DNA of 64,000 bases from Neorhizobium populisoli (GCF_019430945.1 NZ_JAHYCB010000015.1:39073-103072); one strand, 5' to 3'; positions 26,351 through 35,903 are shown, counted from the first letter of the stretch. The notes: generated by a model not told the origin, from the sequence alone. Numbers and translations: made by a program.

Positions 26351-26736
26351 TTGAAGGGAGTAGATGCTTGGCCATCGCGCCAATGGAAGGGCATTTCACG
26401 GTCGCCGGACTTAGCTGCGTAATCGACCTCTACAGCGTCGCCTTGACGTCGGAGCGTACCAGCTTCACACGCTCAATCAAAAGATCGGTAACGGCTCAAG
26501 CGGGAGTTTATCACATCTAGGCTGAGGAGGTCGTGGATAGCGAGCAGCAGGTCAATGGTTTTGACGGAGAATGGCAATCACCTCATGATCGACCAGACGC
26601 GGTCGCGGACGGCATGCCGAAAAGCGGCAACATCCAGCAGCTCTGAGATTGTTGAAAAGCTCGATAAAAATACGCTGAATAGACAAGTCATCTCAGCCAG
26701 CGGGTATTCCGCCGGCGTTTTCCATGACTTGTTTCA
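26351..26736. other. Intergenic stretch without a supported gene
   Basis: Short frames only. No start with a ribosome site, motif or repeat was seen. Confidence 0.4.
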
Positions 26737-27030
26737 TCACGCCGGTAGCGGTGACGCGACCCGGTCGCGGAGCCGGGCCAACAGACGCTCGCCGAGAATT
26801 TTCGATTCATCGAAGCCTGTGCGTCCTGCAAGGCCCGCAAACAGATCGGAGGGTTCGCCGACATAGGCCATCGCCCAGCTGTCAAAAATTCGAGCCTCAG
26901 CGGGCGCGAACTCCAGAAGGGTTACTTCACCAAGGGGAAGATCCTGCTGGATACGCTCGAATGTCGCCTCTATCGCGGCCTGAGACCCCTCCAGCACCTG
27001 ACCAAAATATCCCGACGGCCATCCCTTCAT
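26737..27030 (-). pseudogene. BLUF photoreceptor domain, C-terminal remnant
   Basis: The frame reads GYFGQVLEGSQAAIEATFERIQQD, then GEVTLLEFAPAEARIFDSWAMAYVG. In BLUF domains this corresponds to strand 3, the FAQVLEG segment, helix 2 and the W-S-M-A-Y strand. The first 40 residues, including the flavin-contacting Tyr, are missing, and the upstream DNA is a metallophosphoesterase fragment. It cannot sense blue light as it stands. Confidence 0.7.
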
Positions 27031-27170
27031 CCTGTTTCACGAGTTCCGCAGGTGGAACCAGATGGCAAGGGATCGATCAACCTGCGTGGCCACCGCCGTG
27101 GTCAAATGAACCCTGTTCCTCGGCAGTTCAATGTAGGCGTCGATGCGAAAGGCTGCGGCCGGTTCCTCGG
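27031..27170 (+). pseudogene. Metallophosphoesterase C-terminal fragment
   Basis: FRRWNQM is followed, after a frame change, by KGSINLRGHRRGQ and PRQFNVGVDAK. This is the same end segment as in the copy at 18736 (FRTWNKM, KSINLNGHSLG, PKFDVGVDA). Only about 45 residues remain. Confidence 0.6.
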
Positions 27171-27290
27171 GAACCCCCTCTCGCCCCCGGGAGCAACGCG
27201 AGGATTCGGCGGCCGGGCGTGGCACCTTGACGCTGGGTTCGGAACTCTCCACATGCTGGTTCCGTAAACGGAAACGAGATTTGGATACGT

Positions 27291-27524
27291 TTGAATACGA
27301 AGAGTGAGCAGGCGTTGAACAGCGAGATATCGATCGATGAAGACGAGCTTCGTGCTGGCTCCTATTATTGGGCGCGACGCATGGATGGCACGGAGATCGA
27401 GATCGTTCTGGTGACTGATATCTTCGGCTCCGACCGAGAGTACTGGTCGGTCGCCGTTATGGGATCGGACCAGCACCACAGCCTCAGGGAGTTCAAGTTT
27501 TTCATTAGGCTGATGAAGCCTTGA
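27291..27524 (+). CDS. YYWA-motif small protein, intact copy
   Basis: 77 residues starting at a TTG (27291). Key segments are EDELRAGSYYWARR, IEIVLVTDIFGSDREYW and VAVMGSDQHHSLREFKFF. No named family was recalled. The related copy at 16215 is frameshifted. GGAAC-N18-GTA at 27241 is a near-match to the stress-promoter pattern. The stop overlaps the start of the next frame by four bases. Confidence 0.6.
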   Translation: MNTKSEQALNSEISIDEDELRAGSYYWARRMDGTEIEIVLVTDIFGSDREYWSVAVMGSDQHHSLREFKFFIRLMKP

Positions 27525-27900
27525 AGCTTTTGGAAACGATCGGTCGAACGCGATGGGCACGCAGCCGTACAGCTCGGCTTTACTGGCGCAGGATAATCTT
27601 TGTGGCGGCGCTGTTCGGAGCGTCAGCCCTGACGGCGTATGCGCAGACGACCACAGCACCCACTGCAAACGGCAACACGCCGGCCGTCGCAACCCCTGAC
27701 ACGAAGAACTCGACGGCCCCGGTGGAAGGCAAGAACAGCTTCACCGAATCGCAAGCATAGTCGGCATCGACGGCTCCGGCGTCAACGCGCTGATGGGCCT
27801 GAAGCTCGATGACAAGGGTGTCTGGCAGGCGGTGGGAACAACGGATGTCAAGTCCGTTGCGGTCTCGCTCGATTACCAGGGCAACATCGTCACCAAATAA
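27521..27900 (+). pseudogene. Secreted PepSY-like protein, frameshifted
   Basis: The first part has a signal peptide (IIFVAALFGASALTAYAQ) and a Thr/Pro-rich linker ending KNSFTESQA, where a TAG stops the frame near 27760. Another frame continues MGLKLDDKGVWQAVG, then VKSVAVSLDYQGNIVTK and a stop at 27900, which matches the end of small periplasmic PepSY-like proteins common in rhizobia. A one-base shift near 27757 explains the break. The intact form would have about 125 residues. Confidence 0.6.
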
Positions 27901-27904
27901 TTGG

Positions 27905-28186
27905 CGCTCTTCGCCGCTCCAGGGCTTCATCGCCGAAAGCGAGGAGGTTATCGAGGAATTCAGGAATTCCCCCGCTCTCGATGCAGGCTTAATCTCTTCC
28001 GCGCAAGCTGTCGAACACTACGAAATGGCCCGCTACGGCACGCTGATCGAATGGGCGAACCAGCTGGGCCTGAAGGATGCAATACCGCTGCTGAAGGCCA
28101 ACCTTGCCGAGGAGGAAGCTACCGACAAGAAGCTGACCCAGCTTGCTAAAGCGTCAGCGAACGCCAAAGGCAAAAAAGCCTCCTGA
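27905..28186 (+). pseudogene. DUF892 (YciF-like ferritin-fold) C-terminal remnant
   Basis: The frame reads LQGFIAESEEVIEEF, ALDAGLISSAQAVEHYEMARYGTL and GLKDAIPLLKANLAEEEATDKK. These are the last helices of DUF892, with the E-x-x-H metal-ligand pair (AVEHYE). The first two helices (about 70 residues) are missing and no start codon fits. It joins directly to the truncated oxidoreductase. Confidence 0.75.
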
Positions 28187-28206
28187 AGCTCCAGCCGTTC
28201 ATTTGA

Positions 28207-30180
28207 GGCCACGACCTGGAGGCAACGGGTCGCTTGACCCATCCCTTGTGCTATGATGCCGGGAGGGATCGCTATGTCGAGGTGACATGGAACGAGGCCT
28301 TCGCCAAGATCGGCAAGGTGCTTCAGTCCTTGCCGCGCGACAGTGCCGTCTTCTATTCGTCCGGCCATGCCGGGCTCGAAGCCTCGTTTCTTTATGCGCT
28401 GCTGGCGCGGGTCTATGGCAACAACAACCTGCCGCAAAGCTCCAACATGTGCCACGAGACCACATCGGTCGGCCTACAAAAGGTCGTCGGGTCGCCGGTC
28501 GGAACAATCGTCTGGGATGACCTTGAAAAGGCCGACGCCTTCTTTTTCTTTGGGCAGAACCCGGGATCAAACAGTCCCCGGTTTCTTCATCCGTTGCAGG
28601 AAGCCAAGAAGCGCGGCGCACGCATCGTCACGTTCAATCCAGTGGTCGAGCAGGGTCTAGTATCTTTTGTCAATCCGCAAAGCCCCGTTGATATGCTGAC
28701 GGGACGCGAGACTCAGATTTCCGACGAATATCTGCAGGTCCAGGCCGGCGGTGATATCGCTGCTATCCTCGGCCTATGCAAGGTCGTGATCGAAGCTGAC
28801 GACGACGCCTTGGCCAGAGGCTTGAAGAGGATCATCGATGTCGATTTCATTTCCGAGCACACCATGGGCTTTGAGACCTTCATCGCCTGTGTACGGCAGA
28901 CGTCGTGGAGCGATATCGAGCAGGAAAGCGGCCTGACGGAGGCTGCGATCCGCCGCGCCGGCGAGATCTACATCGGCGCCGAACGGGTCATCGGCGTTTA
29001 CGGCATGGGTCTGACACAGCATTCGCAGGGCTCGGTCAATGTCGCGATGGTCGTCAATCTCCTTCTCCTGCGCGGCAATATCGGGCGCGAGGGAGCTGGC
29101 TGCTGCCCTGTTCGCGGTCACTCTAACGTGCAGGGACAGCGAACGGTCGGAATTGCGGAAAAGACCAAGCTCATTCCAATGGACAAACTGAAGCAGCTGT
29201 TCGACTTCGATCCACCGACTGAGGACGGCGTAACCATCGTCGATGCGGTCAAAGGACTGATGGCCGGCAAGATCAGGGGTTTCGTCTCGCTGGGCGGCAA
29301 TCTCGTACGGGCCGTTCCTGACCAGAAGGCGATGGAACAGGCCTGGGCGGCGCAGGAACTGACTGTGGTCGTATCCACCAAGCTCAACCGCACCCACCTG
29401 TTTCCCGGCAAGAACGCCTATATCCTGCCTTGCCTATCGCGTGCCGAGATCGATGAACAGGCGACTGGCAATCAGACCGTCACCACCGAGGACAGCTTCT
29501 CGCATATCTCCGGGTCGATCGGAAAACGCACGCCGGCCTCAAAACATTTGAAGAGTGAGCTTGCGATCGTTGTCGGCATCGCCAAGGCGACGCTCGATTC
29601 CAACCCCAGACGGAAATGGGATGAGTGGCTTGGGGACTACGGTCTTGTGCGTGATCTAATCGAGGCGACCTATCCGAAGGAGTTCAAGGACTACAATGCC
29701 CGCATGTTTAAACCCGGTGGCTTCTACCGCGGGAATGCCGCGCATGAACGCATCTGGAAGACGGAACAAGGAAAGGCTATCTTCACCGCCCCAAAACGGT
29801 TGAACGCACTCTCCTTCGGCAACACGGATGGCCGCTTCAGGCTGGTGACCATGCGTTCCAACGACCAGTTCAACACGACGATTTATGGCTATAGCGATCG
29901 ATTCCGCGGCATTGAAGGGACACGCGACGTGCTTCTGATGTGCGAGGAAGATATGGCAGTGTCGGATCTAAAAGCGCGTCAGATCGTGACTTTGGTCAGC
30001 GATTTCGAGGACGGGATCCGCCGCGAGCTCCCCGGGCTTGTGGTGACGGCTCATAACCTGCCGAGAGGAACGATCGGCGCCTACTACCCGGAAGCCAATG
30101 TGCTCAACGCCATCGATCACTATGACGAACTGTCGAAAACACCTGCATCCAAGGCCATTCCGGTTCGTATAGAAGCATAG
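28207..30180 (+). pseudogene. FdhF/YdeP oxidoreductase, N-terminally truncated copy
   Basis: Homology to the intact enzyme at 12116-14518 begins at 28207 (GHDLEATGRLTHP) right after an in-frame TGA and continues to the normal C-terminus (SKTPASKAIPVRIEA). The first roughly 120 residues are absent, including the MCVSC/CENG cysteine cluster. A TTG at 28234 could start a 648-residue product with intact cofactor regions (SSNMCHETTS, VRGHSNVQGQRTVG, RSNDQFNTTIYGYSDRF). Loss of the Cys cluster makes activity doubtful. It is probably the product of a recombination that joined it to a DUF892 fragment. Confidence 0.85.
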
Positions 30181-30270
30181 GCGATAAAAAAATTCTCCCG
30201 CGCCGTAGATTGACACAAGATAATTTGAATGGACTGCGAAGATCAACCGCTCCGCGTTATAAGTGCCGTT

Positions 30271-30542
30271 TGGCCGGATCACCACCTTAATGCATCCGTC
30301 GGCCTTGTCGCGGTAGGCTTTGGGGCTTTCTTCCAGTCCGATACGGTGGGTGATCAGGAAAGAAGGGTCGATCTTGCCTTCGACGATCATCCGCATCAGC
30401 GGCTCAAGATAACGCTGTACGTGCTTCTGCCCTGTCTTCAGCGTCAGTCCCTTGCCAATAAATGAACCGAGCGGAGCAGGAACGGCGGGACCTGCGAAAA
30501 CACCAGGCGATGAGACCACACCCCCGGGCCGGCAAGCGAGAA
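30271..30542 (-). pseudogene. Zinc-dependent alcohol dehydrogenase C-terminal fragment
   Basis: On minus: ACRPGG, FIGKGLTLKTGQKHVQRYL, EGKIDPSFLITHRIGLEESP and DKADGCIKVVIRP, typical of the last 85 residues of glutathione-dependent formaldehyde/alcohol dehydrogenases. The catalytic and zinc-binding domain is missing. It points away from the SDR fragment that starts about 100 bases to the right. Confidence 0.75.
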
Positions 30543-30644
30543 TGGCTTGGCTCAGGGCGTAGGGCTATTCGGTAGAGGAAGGTTTCGTCTGGAGAGTTTC
30601 CATCACCCCGCCGGCGCCATGACTTTTCCCGTCCGACGGCCTCT

Positions 30645-31170
30645 AAGCGCGCAATGGACAGGCTCGGACGCATCGACATCCTTGTCAACAACGCAGCGTT
30701 TCAACGGACCTATGCCGATATCGGCGATATCACCGCAGATGAGTGGGACGAGACGTTCAGGACGAATATCTACGCGCCGTTCTTCTTGTCGAAGGCGGCC
30801 GTGCCGCATATGAAGCCGGGAAGCTCCATTATCAACACGACCTCGATCCAGTCGCGCCAACCTTCCCCGCAACTTCTTGCCTATACCTCAACAAAGGGCG
30901 CAATCTCGAACTTCACGGCAGGACTGGCAGAAATGGTCGCGGAAAAAAGGTATCCGTGTGAATGCCGTCGCACCGGGACCGATCTGGACACCGCTCATTC
31001 CATCGACAATGCCGGCAGAAAAGGCGGCAAAGTTTGGCGAACAGACCCTGCTCGGCCGGGCTGGCCAACCAGCGGAACTGGCAGGCGCCTATGTGTTGCT
31101 CGCGTCCGATCTCGGAAGCTACATGACGGGTGCGGTCATACCTGTCACTGGCGGTGAAATCATGATCTGA
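30645..31170 (+). pseudogene. SDR oxidoreductase remnant, second copy
   Basis: From RIDILVNNAAFQRTYADI on, this nearly duplicates the C-terminal 170 residues of the SDR at 4640-5503, including SSIINTTSIQSRQPSPQ and the YTSTKG active site. The first 115 residues (nucleotide-binding part) are missing. A frame change at the run GGAAAAAAGG (about 30943-30952) moves the tail (IRVNAVAPGPIWTPLIPS ... VTGGEIMI) to another frame. Confidence 0.85.
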
Positions 31171-31347
31171 TCGTAAGGGAGGGCGGCTTCTCAAGCGCCT
31201 TTCCCTCGGATCCATAGCAAACGGTCGCCGGCAGTGAGATAACTCGGGCGATCACTATGTTCTACCCGTTCAGCCTGAGTGCGTTTCGGGAGGCCTAGAA
31301 CCCGCTCCCCCTAGCGAGCACCAATTTCGGCAACGCGCCAGCAACGG

Positions 31348-31527
31348 TCACGATCCCGATAGGCTGAAAGCGAAGAGCCTCCAAAACCATGTGAACTTAT
31401 AGTCCAGTGCCGCAACGATCATGATGACCCAAAAGACAATGCCAAACACCTTCGCCAGGCCATCTTCGGACTCGGCCGCCCGTTCAGGGTTGATGACAGT
31501 CCGGCGTTCGTCGCGCGTGGTCAGCTC
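31348..31527 (-). pseudogene. Membrane-protein fragment downstream of the relaxase
   Basis: An open minus frame directly after the relaxase stop reads TVINPERAAESEDGLAKVFG, IVFWVIMIVAALDYKF and TWFWRLFAFSL, then stops. It has no proper start codon. The R-x-x-E-R then hydrophobic pattern is reminiscent of isoprenylcysteine-methyltransferase-like membrane proteins, but this is weak. Confidence 0.3.
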
Positions 31528-33897
31528 CTATCGATCCCTATCGTCTCGATCCTTGGCGTCGCGGTTCTGATCCTCCTCCGCGTCACGCTGCAGTTGTTCA
31601 ATCCGCGGAACGCGCTGTTGCGCTGGATTGCTGCGATTAGTGTCTCCCCGCCTGGAGGGCTCTGAATTCTCGTCTGCACCTCTCGTCTCGCGTGACCGCG
31701 ACCCGTCGGTGGTCTGCCGCTGATCACCGGGAATGTCACCGACTGCACCCTCGTCACGCCGTTCCCCGCGAACCTGCGTTACAGTCGTCCCGACATCTCG
31801 GCGGTCATCCCGCTCCCGCGATCGTCTGGCCGCCTCGACGGCTAAACGGAGCTCCTGATCCATCTCCGCGATCTCACGGACCAGACCATTCCCTGCGGCC
31901 CCGAGCTCACCGGCTCGCGCAAGCTCCAAATTCAATCCCGCCTGTAGCCTCGAATTGTCGGTCTTGTCTTCCGCTGCTTCCGCACGATCGATCCGCTCGC
32001 GATAGTGCTCGACCGCAAGCATGACGTCGTTTGCGGCTCTGACCACCTCCAGGCCATGCCGTGCTACGGCGCGATCCCAATGGTCGTTCGGCTTGTCTAC
32101 CTCTTCGCGACGTCGCTCTGCTGCCTTGCTCCTGGCCTGTTCGGCATTCTCCATCAATTCACGCCGTGCTTCGACATGATCGCGAGCAGCCGCAGCGATT
32201 TCCTCGAAACTGGCCCTCTCACTTTCCGGAATGACCTTCCTGGCATTGAGCAAAGCGGCGTCCACCTGACTTTCGTATGCCGTAAACTCTTCGCGTGTCA
32301 TCTGGCGCACGTCGTCAGCCTCCGAAATCATTCGGCCCAACATTACTAGATTTGTTTGATAATGCGAACCAGAAACTTCCGGCTTATGATCCCTCGCGCG
32401 AACAGGATTATGCTCTGATCTCGCGCGTTCAAGCCGAAAAGCTTGCGATCTGCTGTAGCTATCAAGGTTTTTTGCATCGACATCCGCCGCCAGATCGGAC
32501 CACGCCCTACCAGCACCATCGGAATAATTTACGCTACGTTGTGTGCGCGGCGCAGCAACGCTGTCGTCTCGTTTGCCACGATAGCGCCCGTCGGCCGCGA
32601 TGCTGGTGCCTTCGTGCACTGTCCGTCCCGCGCGGCTGATTGGACGGACCTGGTTTTTTGTGTAGGCTGGAGCGCTTGCCCGATCCCGCCGATCCGTCAT
32701 TTCCATGTCGATCCCGTGTGCGCGTGCCTTTTCGGCCATGGCCACTCGCCACTCGCGGAACGTCCTGATGGTGGTCTCGATCCTGTCGCCGGCATCAGAG
32801 CGCATCGCGACGATCGCATGGACGTGAACATGCGGACGCTTGCCACCCGTCTCTACAGGTTTCGGATCGTGGGCCGGATCGTGCATCGAGAACGCGTAGC
32901 GATGTCCTGCAAACCGATCCGCCAGAAAATCCCGGGCGGCGGAGTGAAACGCCTGCACGTCCGTCCCTGCACGGGCGGAGATGACGACATGCATGACGTC
33001 GCGGGCTTTACGGCTATGCAACTGGCCGCGCCATCCGAGCTGAACGAGATCGCCGGCCTGCTTGGCATCCTCGATCGCTTGCCCGCTTTCGGTCCGGACG
33101 ATATCGCCGCTGCGTTCCACCAGAGCGCGGACCCGGCTCGTGCCATAGTCGACGCCATTGCCATGGCCGGTAAAGCCAAACGCCGCCACGTCGCCTGTTT
33201 GCGAACCCTCACCAAGACGGTTGTGCACGATTTCCGACGATTTTCGGTCCGCCGTCAGCCGTTCGCCTGCGCTGTCTCGCAATACGGCGACACCATTCAC
33301 GGAGAGGCTCCCGACAGCCTGTTTTCGATCGACCGTAAAGGCGAAGCTTCGGTCGCCGAGTGCGCGCTTCAGCAAGCCGCCTGCCAGATCATAGGGATCG
33401 GATTCGTTCGCCTGCCTTGCCTTGATCGTCATCGTGAAGGTGCCGATATCGCGGCTCTCTGCACGATTACCCATCAGGTGATCCCATTCACTCTCGACCA
33501 CCGCAAGTGCATCCCGACCGCGCAACTGCTCGCCGCGCTCGTTCTCCACCGCAACGCTCCCGTCGCGCGACACATAGTTGATCATCGCGCCGAGACGGCC
33601 GCCTTCTCCAAAGGAGGCGAGCTTTACGACCGCAGGCTGGCTTCCGGACGCCAGTCCCCGGAACCGGGTCCGCATGCTCGGCTCTGCGATGAGGGCGCCT
33701 TTCCTCCAGGCCAGAGCGTCCACCTTCAACCGAATTCCGCGGCCACCTCGACCGCCCCTCGGCTCCGCTCCAGCCAATCCACCCCTGCGCCGAACCTCCT
33801 CTTCTTCCAGGCCGCGCTTGCGGATCGACCGTTCGTGCAGGATCGCAGCACGACGGCGCTCCCAATCGTTCTCGAAGGCGCCCAGAAAGAATTCCAT
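31528..33897 (-). CDS. Relaxase / mobilization nuclease
   Basis: 789 residues. The N-terminal half holds the relaxase fold: GAMINYVSRDG (about residue 105) may provide the strand-cleaving Tyr, and KRPHVHVHAIVAM (about 360) is the three-histidine metal motif of motif III. The C-terminal 350 residues are charged coiled coil, rich in Arg and Glu, probably for contacts with the relaxosome. Its start shares one base with the mobC stop. The relaxase nicks oriT and stays covalently attached to the transferred strand; a candidate nick site lies 490 bases upstream. No mating-pair (type IV secretion) genes are visible, so the plasmid segment looks mobilizable. Confidence 0.85.
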   Translation of the reverse strand: MEFFLGAFENDWERRRAAILHERSIRKRGLEEEEVRRRGGLAGAEPRGGRGGRGIRLKVDALAWRKGALIAEPSMRTRFRGLASGSQPAVVKLASFGEGGRLGAMINYVSRDGSVAVENERGEQLRGRDALAVVESEWDHLMGNRAESRDIGTFTMTIKARQANESDPYDLAGGLLKRALGDRSFAFTVDRKQAVGSLSVNGVAVLRDSAGERLTADRKSSEIVHNRLGEGSQTGDVAAFGFTGHGNGVDYGTSRVRALVERSGDIVRTESGQAIEDAKQAGDLVQLGWRGQLHSRKARDVMHVVISARAGTDVQAFHSAARDFLADRFAGHRYAFSMHDPAHDPKPVETGGKRPHVHVHAIVAMRSDAGDRIETTIRTFREWRVAMAEKARAHGIDMEMTDRRDRASAPAYTKNQVRPISRAGRTVHEGTSIAADGRYRGKRDDSVAAPRTQRSVNYSDGAGRAWSDLAADVDAKNLDSYSRSQAFRLERARSEHNPVRARDHKPEVSGSHYQTNLVMLGRMISEADDVRQMTREEFTAYESQVDAALLNARKVIPESERASFEEIAAAARDHVEARRELMENAEQARSKAAERRREEVDKPNDHWDRAVARHGLEVVRAANDVMLAVEHYRERIDRAEAAEDKTDNSRLQAGLNLELARAGELGAAGNGLVREIAEMDQELRLAVEAARRSRERDDRRDVGTTVTQVRGERRDEGAVGDIPGDQRQTTDGSRSRETRGADENSEPSRRGDTNRSNPAQQRVPRIEQLQRDAEEDQNRDAKDRDDRDR

Positions 33898-34307
33898 CAG
33901 TCCACCCTCCGGTGGCGTTGCGCGCCTTGCGAGGCGTGGCGCCTCAATTCGATCAGAGCAGCCGCGATCAATTGCTGCGACACCAGCATCGTCTCGAGAA
34001 TCTCGTGGTCCGGCGGCCGACCACCTCGATTCAGCTCGCGGCCGACCTGGTTGAGATTGATGCCAATTGCGCGGATATCAAAAATGAGCACTTCGAGGAC
34101 AGCGCGATCGTCCTCAGAAAAGAAAGGCCGAACACCCGCACCCTCGAGCGTGAGGCATCGAAGAAAGCCCGACACGGTCATATCAGCCGCCGTTGCGGCA
34201 GAAGTAATCGCGGCGAGTTCACTTGCCGAAAAGCGCGCGTGCACCACCCGTTCTCTCGGCTCACCCCTCGCCTTGGCTGGAACGACTGGGCCTGTTTTTC
34301 CCCACAT
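33897..34307 (-). CDS. MobC-like relaxosome accessory protein
   Basis: 136 residues with a ribbon-helix-helix-type segment (RVVHARFSASELAAITSAATAADMTVSGFLR) and the conserved NLNQVGRELNRGG that marks the MobC/TraJ-type family. It binds near oriT and opens the DNA for the relaxase. GAGGGG lies six bases before the start. It forms an operon with the relaxase gene. Confidence 0.85.
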   Translation of the reverse strand: MWGKTGPVVPAKARGEPRERVVHARFSASELAAITSAATAADMTVSGFLRCLTLEGAGVRPFFSEDDRAVLEVLIFDIRAIGINLNQVGRELNRGGRPPDHEILETMLVSQQLIAAALIELRRHASQGAQRHRRVD

Positions 34308-34338
34308 CGCAACCCCTCTTTAAAGCGCCGCAGGCGTC

Positions 34339-34400
34339 ATCGACGGCTCGTCCGTCGATCGTCAGCAAATTTGTATCACAAAATTGCGTATCCTGCCAAC
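34339..34400 (+). other. Candidate origin of transfer (oriT) with P-type nick motif
   Basis: A stem ATCGACGG/CCGTCGAT (34339-34346 and 34352-34359) is followed by an imperfect 9-bp inverted repeat CAAATTTGT/ACAAAATTG around ATC, and then by GTATCCTGCC with ATCCTGC at 34390-34396. ATCCTG|C/Y is the nick consensus of RP4-type oriTs and of Ti T-DNA borders, where an inverted repeat also sits just 5' of the nick. It lies between mobC (minus) and the VirC1-like gene (plus), where an oriT is expected. Confidence 0.6.
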
Positions 34401-34753
34401 CATAACATTACGCATTTTAGTATCGACATCAATTCCGCTCGTTCGGCGGTTATCCTTCATTCATCATGCCGCTGTAGCTCGCAACACCATTGAACCTCGA
34501 CACACCACGACCGAGGCAAAGCAGCGTATCGAACCATTTATCGGTCGTTTCGTGCATATAATCAATGGCTCCGCACATTCACTCGGTGTATTCACTCGCT
34601 GTGAAAATGCAGAATGATTGAAGCATGCAGCCGTCCGATCCCAGCGATTGAACACATGAAGGGTGACTTGACCGATGACCCTTATCGAATAATATTTGTT
34701 CACAGCACTGAACGATGGAGCTCTAAGTCCTGAGCTTCGCAGATGCATTGGAG

Positions 34754-35479
34754 ATGAACGTGGCACGGATCTACTCGACCGTCAGCAACAAGGGTGGCGC
34801 TGGAAAAACCACGCTGGTCACGCTGATTGCTGGAGAATATGCGCTTAGGGGAGAACGGGTCCTGTTGATCGACGCCGATCCCCGTCTCAACCTGTCGGGA
34901 TGGTGGAAGCTCTGCCGCAGCAAGGACAATGTGCCCGACAATATCAGCGTCACCATCGCCGCCTCGCGACGGACGATCGAGGCCGAGATCGCTCGGCTCG
35001 GTCAGGAGTTCGACCTGATCATCATCGATGCGCCGGGTGTCGACAGCACCATCCAGGAGACGATCATCGGCTCGTCCGAGCTCGTCCTTTCGCCGGTGCA
35101 GCCCGGCATCAAGGAGATCGAGGCGGCCGGGCAGACCGTCGCAGCCGTCAACCAGTTCAACGATCGGGCGGGCGCGAACATCCGCCACCTCAACATCAGG
35201 ACGCGCATCACGCTTCCGGCCCGTAATCTCGAAGCCTATCGCTATGTCCGTCCATTCGTGGCCGGGTTACGAGAAGCCGGCTATCAGACCGCATTGCTCG
35301 ACACGGAACTGTTCGAGCGCAACGTCTATCGGGAAATCCAGAACGGTCTTGGCACGTTGCAGATGCAGCCTTTGACCGACCCGGTCAAAAAAGCCCGCTA
35401 CGAGGTGCAGAGCCTTGTCGACGAAATCGAGAGCAAACGGCCTGGTGAGCCTATCGCCGCGAAAGATGTCGCGGCATGA
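34754..35479 (+). CDS. ParA/MinD-family ATPase, VirC1-like
   Basis: 241 residues with a deviant Walker A (NKGGAGKTT, about residues 11-19), Walker B-like strands (VLLIDADPR and LIIIDAPGVDS) and a C-terminal half resembling VirC1 (RTRITLPARNLEAYRYVRPF). VirC1 of Ti plasmids promotes relaxosome assembly and T-strand formation next to the border sequence. This gene starts 350 bases from the candidate oriT and is coupled to a ribbon-helix-helix protein, as virC1 is to virC2. It is more likely a DNA-transfer factor than a segregation ParA, because RepA/RepB already serve partition. The ATG at 34754 is chosen over the TTG at 34748. Confidence 0.75.
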   Translation: MNVARIYSTVSNKGGAGKTTLVTLIAGEYALRGERVLLIDADPRLNLSGWWKLCRSKDNVPDNISVTIAASRRTIEAEIARLGQEFDLIIIDAPGVDSTIQETIIGSSELVLSPVQPGIKEIEAAGQTVAAVNQFNDRAGANIRHLNIRTRITLPARNLEAYRYVRPFVAGLREAGYQTALLDTELFERNVYREIQNGLGTLQMQPLTDPVKKARYEVQSLVDEIESKRPGEPIAAKDVAA

Positions 35480-35895
35480 GCAAGGCCAATTTGGCGCTGG
35501 GCGACTTCATGATTGCCGGCAAGTCCACCGCGAGAAGCGAAGCGTCGCCTGAGGCCATCAAAGAGGGCGAGCCGGATAGCATGGGACAGCGCGATGCGGA
35601 GGCCGATGCGTTTCAACCGTCGGAACGCGCAAAAGATCAGCCGCTTCTGAGCAAAGCCTCGGCTGGAGACCGTGACCGACGGGCCCGCGACCGTGCAATC
35701 GCCCAGGACGAGGTTCGCAACAGCTTAAAGAACCTGAAGCGGGCCAAGCAACGCGAGGTCAAGTTTTTCGTAAACGTCGCCCTTGACCAAGCGACGAAAG
35801 CGCGCCTCAAGCGCGCAGCCGACGAGAACGATATCAAGATGGCAATCGTCATGAGGGCCGCCATCGACTTCTACCTGAAGGAGAATGGATATTGA
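35476..35895 (+). CDS. Ribbon-helix-helix protein, VirC2-like position
   Basis: 139 residues. The first 90 are disordered and charged; the last 45 (REVKFFVNVALDQATKARLKR and IKMAIVMRAAIDFYL) form a ribbon-helix-helix. It overlaps the ATPase gene by four bases. The ATPase plus RHH pair mirrors virC1-virC2, whose RHH protein binds the overdrive DNA. DNA-binding specificity is not visible. Confidence 0.7.
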   Translation: MSKANLALGDFMIAGKSTARSEASPEAIKEGEPDSMGQRDAEADAFQPSERAKDQPLLSKASAGDRDRRARDRAIAQDEVRNSLKNLKRAKQREVKFFVNVALDQATKARLKRAADENDIKMAIVMRAAIDFYLKENGY

Positions 35896-35903
35896 CGGCC
35901 GCC

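Noticed and set aside
26388..26720. Possible recombinase or transposase relic on the minus strand
   Set aside because: A few residues looked integrase-like, but stops are frequent and no catalytic motif could be read.
27241..27266. GGAAC-N18-GTA before the intact YYWA gene as another stress promoter
   Set aside because: The last base of the -10 core does not match and the spacing is at the limit. Mentioned in the gene entry but not listed as a promoter.
32443..34323. A 626-codon plus-strand frame opposite the relaxase and MobC
   Set aside because: Antisense shadow of the relaxase and mobC; no motif and no ribosome site.
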